NCBI GenBank assembly: GCA_003567615.1
Contig: PWZC01000081.1
Span: 1-11,314, forward strand
Origin: Gemmatimonadota bacterium
Lineage (GTDB): Bacteria > Gemmatimonadota > Gemmatimonadetes > Longimicrobiales > Gaopeijiaceae
Reading direction: 5' to 3'
Length of the DNA: 11,314 nucleotides
Shown one piece after another: positions 7,219 through 11,314 of the stretch. The translations under genes were made by a program, and so were the position numbers. The first letter of the stretch is position 1; every line of letters begins with the position of its first letter. Below the pieces are notes generated by a model that ran no database searches, was not told the origin of the DNA, and saw nothing but the letters and a program-made list of their open reading frames with translations.

Positions 7219-8076
7219 TCAGGAGCGACGACCGAAGGGACCGTTCGAGGCTTCCTTGACCTCCTTTTTCAGGTCACTCAGGGTCACGGTGCGACGGTCG
7301 CCCTCGTCATCCCGGAGGGTCACCACCTCACTCCAGATATCCACCTTCACCACCCGCTCCTCGCCGCGGGCGGTCCGAAGCTGACGACCCTCCCTGGGAA
7401 AGCGACGTCGGGCCTGCAAGTAGGCGTCGTGTTCGTACTGGAGACAGCACATGAGGCGTCCACAGCAACCGGAGATCTGCGCCGGATTCAGGGAGAGATC
7501 CTGATCCTTCGCCAACTGAAGTGACACGGGCTTCAGTTCGGGCAGCCAGGTCGAACAGCAGAGTTCGCGACCACAGCGGCCCACTCCGCCCAGGAGCGCC
7601 GACTCGTCCCGGACGCCGATCTGGCGGAGTTCGATCCGGGTCCGGAAGGTCCGCGCCAGGTCCCGGACCAGCTCCCGAAAATCGACCCGACGGTCGGCGG
7701 TGAAGTAGATGGTCAACTTCTTTCGGTCGTACTGCCACTCGGCTTCGGTCACCTTCATCCGGAGTCCGTGCCGATCCACCTGGCTCCGGGTCTCATCCCG
7801 GACCCGTGCCTCGTCTTCCCGCATCTGGCGCAGGCGCGAGATCTCCTCCGACCCGGCCTGTCGGACAATCTGCCGGTCCGGTTCCGGGACACCGCACCCG
7901 CCCGAAGACGCGGAGCACTTCCGCTCGGCCACAGTCCCCAGGGCCAGGACGAGTCCCACGTCCTCCCCGCGGTCCGCCTGCACCACCACATAGTCCCCCG
8001 GGGTGACGTCCAATCCCCGGACCATGAAGTAGTCCTTCCGATTTCCCTTGAATCCAACCTCGGCAAAGCCGGCCAC
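7219..8076 (-). CDS. ricT: PSP1-domain protein, RicT (YaaT) homologue
   Basis: The 285-residue product carries the PSP1 C-terminal domain in its middle and the cysteine signature of the RicT/YaaT family: GRCGRELCCSTWL (C168, C173, C174) and ISGCCGRLMCCLQYE (C204, C205, C210, C211), plus C54 and C61 near the N-terminus. In Bacillus subtilis RicT forms the Fe-S-containing RicAFT complex that guides RNase Y-dependent mRNA maturation; RicA and RicF partners are not visible here, so the role in this organism is inferred. The start is GTG 8076 with a near-perfect AAGGAGG (8083-8089) six bases upstream. The frame stays open far upstream to 8451, but that part is antisense-like noise inside accA. It begins only 19 bases after the accA stop, suggesting coupled expression. 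Confidence 0.93.
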   Translation of the reverse strand: MAGFAEVGFKGNRKDYFMVRGLDVTPGDYVVVQADRGEDVGLVLALGTVAERKCSASSGGCGVPEPDRQIVRQAGSEEISRLRQMREDEARVRDETRSQVDRHGLRMKVTEAEWQYDRKKLTIYFTADRRVDFRELVRDLARTFRTRIELRQIGVRDESALLGGVGRCGRELCCSTWLPELKPVSLQLAKDQDLSLNPAQISGCCGRLMCCLQYEHDAYLQARRRFPREGRQLRTARGEERVVKVDIWSEVVTLRDDEGDRRTVTLSDLKKEVKEASNGPFGRRS

Positions 8077-8082
8077 CGGTGT

Positions 8083-8089
8083 CCTCCTT
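8083..8089 (-). promoter_or_regulatory. Strong ribosome-binding site deciding the ricT start
   Basis: AAGGAGG on the minus strand sits six bases before GTG 8076, in the short gap after accA. It fixes the start of ricT and excludes the 125-residue upstream extension of the open frame. Confidence 0.85.
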
Positions 8090-8095
8090 GATCCT

Positions 8096-9061
8096 CTACT
8101 CAGGCTCCGACCAGGCCCCCATCTCCCCGTACTTGGCCCACCGGAGACGACGGCGCTCGTCGGAATCCATCTTCCTGAGTTGGCCCAGATGGGTGAGAAG
8201 TGCGGATTTGAGGGCCTCGGCGGTGGCGTCCCAGTCCGCGTGCGCGCCTCCGGGGGGTTCCGGTACCACCTCATCCACCACACCCAGCCCGAGGAGATTG
8301 GTGGAGGTGAGCTTGAGCGCCGCCGCCGCCTTGTCCCGGTGATCGGCGGACCGCCACAGGATGGCGGCGCACCCTTCGGGCGAGATGACCGAATAGATGG
8401 CGTGCTCCAGGATGAGGATGCGGTCGGTGACTCCCAGGGCCAGGGCACCACCGGATCCGCCCTCGCCCACCACGACCGAGATGCTTGGGACCCTCAGCCG
8501 AGCCATCTCACGGAGGTTCAGGGCGATGGCCTGGGCCTGACCCCGTTTTTCGGCGCCGATGCCGGGATAGGCGCCCGGTGTGTCGATGAGGGTGATGACG
8601 GGACGGCCGAACTTCTCCGCCATCCGCATGAGTCGGAGCGCCTTCCGGTATCCCTCAGGATGGGGCATGCCGAAGTTGCGGAGCAGGTTCTCCTTCATGT
8701 CCCGCCCCTTCTGGTGCCCGATGACCATCACCGGGTCGCCGTCCAACCGGGCCCAGCCTCCAACAATGGCCGCATCATCCCGATACGCCCGATCCCCATG
8801 GAGCTCCAGGAAATCATCGAAGACCCGCTCCAGGTAGTCCAGCGTGTAGGGGCGCTGAGGGTGCCGGGCCACCTGCACCTGTTCGATGGGCGAGAGGTTC
8901 TGATAGACCTCCTCCCGAAGCGTCGCCAGCTTGTTGCGAAGAGCCGAAAGTTCGGAGGAGACATCGATCCCCTTCTTCCGGGCAACATCCAGGAGCTTGT
9001 CGATCTGATCCTGGACCTCCACCATGTCCCGTTCGAATTCGAGATGCGCCTTCGTGGCCAA
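8096..9061 (-). CDS. accA: Acetyl-CoA carboxylase carboxyltransferase subunit alpha
   Basis: The 321-residue protein has the usual length for AccA and reads as AccA throughout: an N-terminal helical region (1-60), then the crotonase-like carboxyltransferase core with GHQKGRD (115-121), LIDTPGAYPGIGAE (157-170) and GEGGSGGALALG (199-210). With AccD it transfers carboxyl from carboxybiotin on AccB to acetyl-CoA, giving malonyl-CoA for fatty acid synthesis in the cytoplasm. accD, accB and accC are not in the window. The start is TTG at 9061, with GGGAGGAG just upstream; no ATG is close. ricT follows after 19 bases. The gene sits in a synthesis-side cluster, opposite in sense of metabolism to the fad gene at the left end. 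Confidence 0.97.
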   Translation of the reverse strand: MATKAHLEFERDMVEVQDQIDKLLDVARKKGIDVSSELSALRNKLATLREEVYQNLSPIEQVQVARHPQRPYTLDYLERVFDDFLELHGDRAYRDDAAIVGGWARLDGDPVMVIGHQKGRDMKENLLRNFGMPHPEGYRKALRLMRMAEKFGRPVITLIDTPGAYPGIGAEKRGQAQAIALNLREMARLRVPSISVVVGEGGSGGALALGVTDRILILEHAIYSVISPEGCAAILWRSADHRDKAAAALKLTSTNLLGLGVVDEVVPEPPGGAHADWDATAEALKSALLTHLGQLRKMDSDERRRLRWAKYGEMGAWSEPE

Positions 9062-9089
9062 GGGCTCCTCCCTTTCCAGATGGATTCGG

Positions 9090-9109
9090 TCCCGACGGGC
9101 CGGTCGGGA
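9090..9109. other. Hairpin in the accA leader
   Basis: A perfect 7-bp inverted repeat, TCCCGAC (9090-9096) and GTCGGGA (9103-9109), with a 6-base loop, lies about 30 bases before the accA TTG. It could influence translation or mark a 5' end; no U tract follows on either strand. Confidence 0.3.
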
Positions 9110-9155
9110 TTCCGAGGGATCCTGAACCTAATGCGGGGCCGACGGGATTGAGAAG

Positions 9156-9173
9156 CCCCGAGCCGGTTCGGGG
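9156..9173 (-). terminator. Weak hairpin after the LOG-family gene
   Basis: CCCCGA (9156-9161) pairs with TCGGGG (9168-9173) around a 6-base loop, 22 bases past the LOG-family stop. On the minus strand it is followed by CTTCTC, a poor U tract, so termination would be partial at best. The rest of the 134-base gap to accA holds only the accA leader hairpin and ribosome-binding site; I could not pick a convincing promoter. Confidence 0.3.
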
Positions 9174-9195
9174 GATGTGATGGCGGGGTGGCAGG

Positions 9196-9798
9196 TCAGA
9201 CGTGGATCTCCTCGATCCACTGCGGCACCGGCGGAGGAGCGTAGTCCGCCATCTGGTCGAGGAGGGCGGAAGGACTGGACGCCACCAGGATCATGCGTCG
9301 GTGAGCCTCCTGCATGAACCCCTCGTGGCGGATGCGGTCGAGGAGCTTCACCAGATCGTCGAAGTAGCCGTTGGCATCCAGCAGTCCGCACGGCTTACCG
9401 TGGAGCCCAAGTTGTGCCCAACTCAGCACTTCGAAGAATTCTTCCAGCGTGCCCAAGCCACCGGGAGCCGCTATGAATCCATCAGCGCGCCCCGCCATCT
9501 CGGTCTTTCGCTCGTGCATGGACTCGGTGACGATGAGTTCGGTGAGACCCGTGTGGGCCACCTCCCGATTGAGGAGGACCCGGGGAATGACTCCCACCAC
9601 GCGTCCTCCCTCGTCCAGGACCGTCTGGGCCAGGCGCCCCATGAGACCCATCCTGGATCCGCCGTAGATCAGGGTGATCTCCCGGCGGACCATGAGCCGG
9701 CCCAGGGTCGAGGCCGCTTCCAGGTGCCGTGGGTCCTCTCCCGCGCTCGAGCCGCAGAAGACGCAGATGTTCCGGAGTCGGTGCAGGTGGTCGTTCAC
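9196..9798 (-). CDS. LOG family protein (nucleoside 5'-monophosphate phosphoribohydrolase-like)
   Basis: The 200-residue protein has the Rossmann-like LOG fold: ICVFCGSS at 11-18, IYGGSRMGLMG at about 44-54, a conserved HERKTEM (95-101), and the signature PGGLGTLEE at 112-120. Members release the free base from nucleoside 5'-monophosphates; plant LOG activates cytokinins, and bacterial versions act as AMP or cytokinin-nucleotide hydrolases. The length fits the family when starting at GTG 9798. The same frame reaches TTG 9888, but the added 30 residues are Gly/Pro/Arg-rich, arise from a GC hairpin and have no ribosome-binding site, so I reject them. The GTG itself has only a weak GCGAG upstream. 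The physiological substrate cannot be told from sequence; it may be nucleotide salvage or housekeeping. Confidence 0.9.
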   Translation of the reverse strand: MNDHLHRLRNICVFCGSSAGEDPRHLEAASTLGRLMVRREITLIYGGSRMGLMGRLAQTVLDEGGRVVGVIPRVLLNREVAHTGLTELIVTESMHERKTEMAGRADGFIAAPGGLGTLEEFFEVLSWAQLGLHGKPCGLLDANGYFDDLVKLLDRIRHEGFMQEAHRRMILVASSPSALLDQMADYAPPPVPQWIEEIHV

Positions 9799-9810
9799 GG
9801 CGGCTCGCTG

Positions 9811-9850
9811 GAAAAGGGGAATCCCGGGCCCCGGGCCCCGGCCCCGGGAT
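9811..9850 (-). terminator. GC-rich hairpin with T-rich tail after the receiver/PIG-L gene
   Basis: ATCCCGGG (9821-9828) pairs with CCCGGGAT (9843-9850), and the GC-only interior can pair further. On the minus strand it is followed directly by TTCCCCTTTTCC, resembling an intrinsic terminator for the gene ending at 9907. A second GC stem (GGCCGG/CCGGCC) lies just upstream, near 9855-9868. Its place supports the later GTG start of the LOG-family gene. Confidence 0.45.
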
Positions 9851-9906
9851 GACGGGCCGGACCCGGCCGGAATGGCTGTTCGGCCCAAAAGGTCTGCAGT
9901 GGAGCG

Positions 9907-11067
9907 TCAGGACGTGGCAGCGGCGCCTTCCCACGGCTCTCCGCCGAAGACGCATTCGAAGGCCTCGACCTCGTCCAGCGTCAGGGCCGACACCGAGGTC
10001 GGCACTCCCAGCCCTCTTTCCACGGTCGAAGAGTCCTCATCGGGCCCGGGCATCCCGGCCAGCGCCCGTCGCTTGTGGGGCAGCTCATACACCACCGGGA
10101 TGAAAAGGGAAGGCCGGAAGTGACGATCAGCGTCACCCCTATCGTAACAGAATATCCGGGGCGTGTCCGACCCGATCCGTAGGCAGGCTTCCAGAAGCGG
10201 GCGAGCCAGGGGGTCCGAGCGGTTTCCCGTCGGCACGTAGAGGACGTCCGGACGGAGCTTGGCCAGGATATCCCGGAGGAGGGGGGTGACCGCCGAAAGA
10301 AACGCGTCGGGATCCGAGTCCGATACCGGACCCATGAACCCTCGCCCGCCCAGGATGCTCGCCGATTCCTGGGTTCGGGCGCGCGCCGCCGTCGCGTCTT
10401 CCGAGCCGGGTCCCAGGACCAGGACGAGCAGTTGGTCACCGCGGAGGTGATGTCGACGCAGGGTTCCTCCGGCACCGAGGGTCACTTCGTCGGGGCGGAT
10501 ACCGAGAGCCAATACCCTGAGTCGAGGCGTCTCGCCGAAGGCCGGCACGGCACCGGTAGCGGGCGTGGTGTCACTACCATTGCGCCGGGATGCCGCCGAG
10601 CGATTGCCATTCGCCATGTGCCGGGTGGATTCCTGACCGGTCCCAGCCGGGTGGACGGGGGTCCCCCGGCCGGTTCCGCCGTCGGCCAGCCGGGCCACGT
10701 GACGAAGGAGTTCATCCCGGTCCAGTGGCTTGTGGAGGACGTGGTCCGCTCCCCGGGCCAGGGCGTCGTCGGCGTACTCTGGCCCCGTGTATCCGGTGGT
10801 GGCGAGGATCGGCGTGTCGGGATGGGCTTCACGACTGGCCTCCACCACCTGCTGACCCAGGGCACCGGGGAGATTGAGATCCGTCACCACCACGGCCCAC
10901 CGTTTTCTTCGTGCCAGGTCCGAGCCGGTGAGGCCGTCCTGCGCAAGGGTCACCTCATAGAGCCCCGTATCTTCCAAAAGGAAACGAAGGAGGTGGGCCT
11001 GATCCAGATCATCCTCCACCAGGAGGACGGGTCGGGGAACCTGGGGAGGTAAGGTGGAATCGCTCAT
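9907..11067 (-). CDS. Receiver-domain protein fused to a degenerate PIG-L/LmbE-like domain
   Basis: Starting at ATG 11067 the product has 386 residues. Residues 13-127 form a response-regulator receiver domain: acidic E18/D19/D20, phosphoacceptor D63 in VVVTDLNLPG, T90/T91, and K113 in LHKPLD, all intact. A low-complexity linker (128-182) follows. Residues 183-330 match the PIG-L/LmbE deacetylase fold: strand LRVLALG, the RPDEVTLGAGGTL segment (191-203), a second strand VLVLG, and LRPDVLYVP (271-279). However, the zinc motif HPDDE is replaced by R191-P-D-E-V, and the distal HPDH-type motif by RSDPLAR (283-289), so metal binding and deacetylation are doubtful. No output DNA-binding domain is present. 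It may be a phosphorylation-controlled sugar- or ligand-binding protein. No good ribosome-binding site precedes the ATG; a GTG at 11199 would add a 44-residue Pro/Arg-rich extension and is less likely. No histidine kinase is visible nearby. Confidence 0.82.
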   Translation of the reverse strand: MSDSTLPPQVPRPVLLVEDDLDQAHLLRFLLEDTGLYEVTLAQDGLTGSDLARRKRWAVVVTDLNLPGALGQQVVEASREAHPDTPILATTGYTGPEYADDALARGADHVLHKPLDRDELLRHVARLADGGTGRGTPVHPAGTGQESTRHMANGNRSAASRRNGSDTTPATGAVPAFGETPRLRVLALGIRPDEVTLGAGGTLRRHHLRGDQLLVLVLGPGSEDATAARARTQESASILGGRGFMGPVSDSDPDAFLSAVTPLLRDILAKLRPDVLYVPTGNRSDPLARPLLEACLRIGSDTPRIFCYDRGDADRHFRPSLFIPVVYELPHKRRALAGMPGPDEDSSTVERGLGVPTSVSALTLDEVEAFECVFGGEPWEGAAATS

Positions 11068-11200
11068 GACATCACATCGTGGCGCTGCACGGTTCGGGGT
11101 GGAAGGCCGGGCGCAGGGCGCGCAGGTGGACGGGGCCCGCCGAACGAAGGGGTTCCCTCTTTTGTTGTCGGCACCCGACCCGGGAAGTGGAGGCGCCACC
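11068..11200. other. Short intergenic region without a clear signal
   Basis: These 133 bases hold a small stem-loop (11167-11171 with 11175-11179, 3-base loop) but no U tract on the minus strand and no promoter I would defend. The coding frame of the receiver/PIG-L gene stays open through it, which is why a longer N-terminus is possible in principle. Confidence 0.4.
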
Positions 11201-11314
11201 TCAGACGGGTTCCGGTTCCACCGGGGGACTGGCCACGGGACGGGTCTCCGGAATCCGCCACCACACCATCAGGCCCATGGCCAGAACCGAGACGCCTGCC
11301 AGCGTCGACGCGGC
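11201..11314 (-). CDS. C-terminal tail of a probable membrane transporter (partial)
   Basis: A minus-strand frame is open from the right edge to a TGA at 11201-11203, giving 37 residues. It begins with a hydrophobic stretch (STLAGVSVLAMGLMVWW) followed by RIPETRP and a Pro/Glu-rich tail ending in EPV. A last transmembrane helix followed by a basic WWRxPETR segment is typical of the C-terminus of major-facilitator transporters, but so little is visible that another multi-pass membrane protein is possible. The substrate is unknown. It precedes the receiver/PIG-L gene on the same strand with a 133-base gap. Confidence 0.5.
   Translation of the reverse strand, partial: AASTLAGVSVLAMGLMVWWRIPETRPVASPPVEPEPV

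Noticed and set aside
5650..7524. A 624-codon open frame on the plus strand
   Set aside because: It lies antisense to metG and the end of ricT, whose products are unmistakable, and its translation is low-complexity (His, Gly, Pro, Arg rich) with no family resemblance. GC-rich DNA commonly leaves such shadow frames.
8077..8451. N-terminal extension of the RicT frame
   Set aside because: The extension overlaps accA fully, is Pro/Arg/Ser-rich, and the strong AAGGAGG precedes the internal GTG at 8076.
8048..9151. A 367-codon plus-strand frame
   Set aside because: Complement of accA in the opposite reading sense; accA is certain and the plus-strand translation matches nothing recognisable.
9799..9888. 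TTG-initiated 30-residue extension of the LOG-family protein
   Set aside because: It is encoded by a GC hairpin, has no ribosome-binding site and is not family-like.

Overview
The window looks like chromosomal DNA from a GC-rich Gram-negative bacterium. All recognisable genes lie on the minus strand. The mix of a carboxyltransferase alpha subunit, a RicT/PSP1 protein, a zinc-less MetRS, a membrane-anchored M23 peptidase, M16-like proteins, a lipobox lipoprotein and a FadJ/FadB-type enzyme suggests a Gemmatimonadota-like lineage. That assignment rests on gene content and style only and is moderate in confidence. No mobile element, CRISPR array, rRNA or tRNA was found.

In the direction of transcription (right to left): the C-terminal tail of a probable multi-pass transporter (11201-11314); a two-domain protein with a receiver domain fused to a degenerate PIG-L/LmbE-type deacetylase domain (9907-11067); a LOG-family nucleotide phosphoribohydrolase (9196-9798); accA (8096-9061); ricT/PSP1 (7219-8076); metG (5593-7158); a membrane-anchored M23 peptidase (4485-5414); two consecutive M16-like proteins without the zinc motif (3158-4441 and 1737-3161); a coiled-coil lipoprotein (844-1620); and the N-terminal part of a FadJ/FadB-type fatty-acid oxidation multienzyme (1-695).

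The genes form at least three probable transcription units. accA, ricT and metG are closely spaced (gaps of 19 and 60 nt) and cover lipid synthesis, RNA processing and translation. The M23 gene and the two M16-like genes (43-nt gap, then a TTGA stop/start overlap) form an envelope unit with its own candidate promoter. The lipoprotein gene has its own candidate promoter and a strong hairpin terminator, next to which lies the candidate promoter of the fad gene.

Five of the ten start codons visible in the window appear to be GTG or TTG, so several genes are easily mis-started by automatic annotation. The two least ordinary items are the receiver/pseudo-PIG-L fusion and the translationally coupled pair of catalytically degenerate M16-like proteins.
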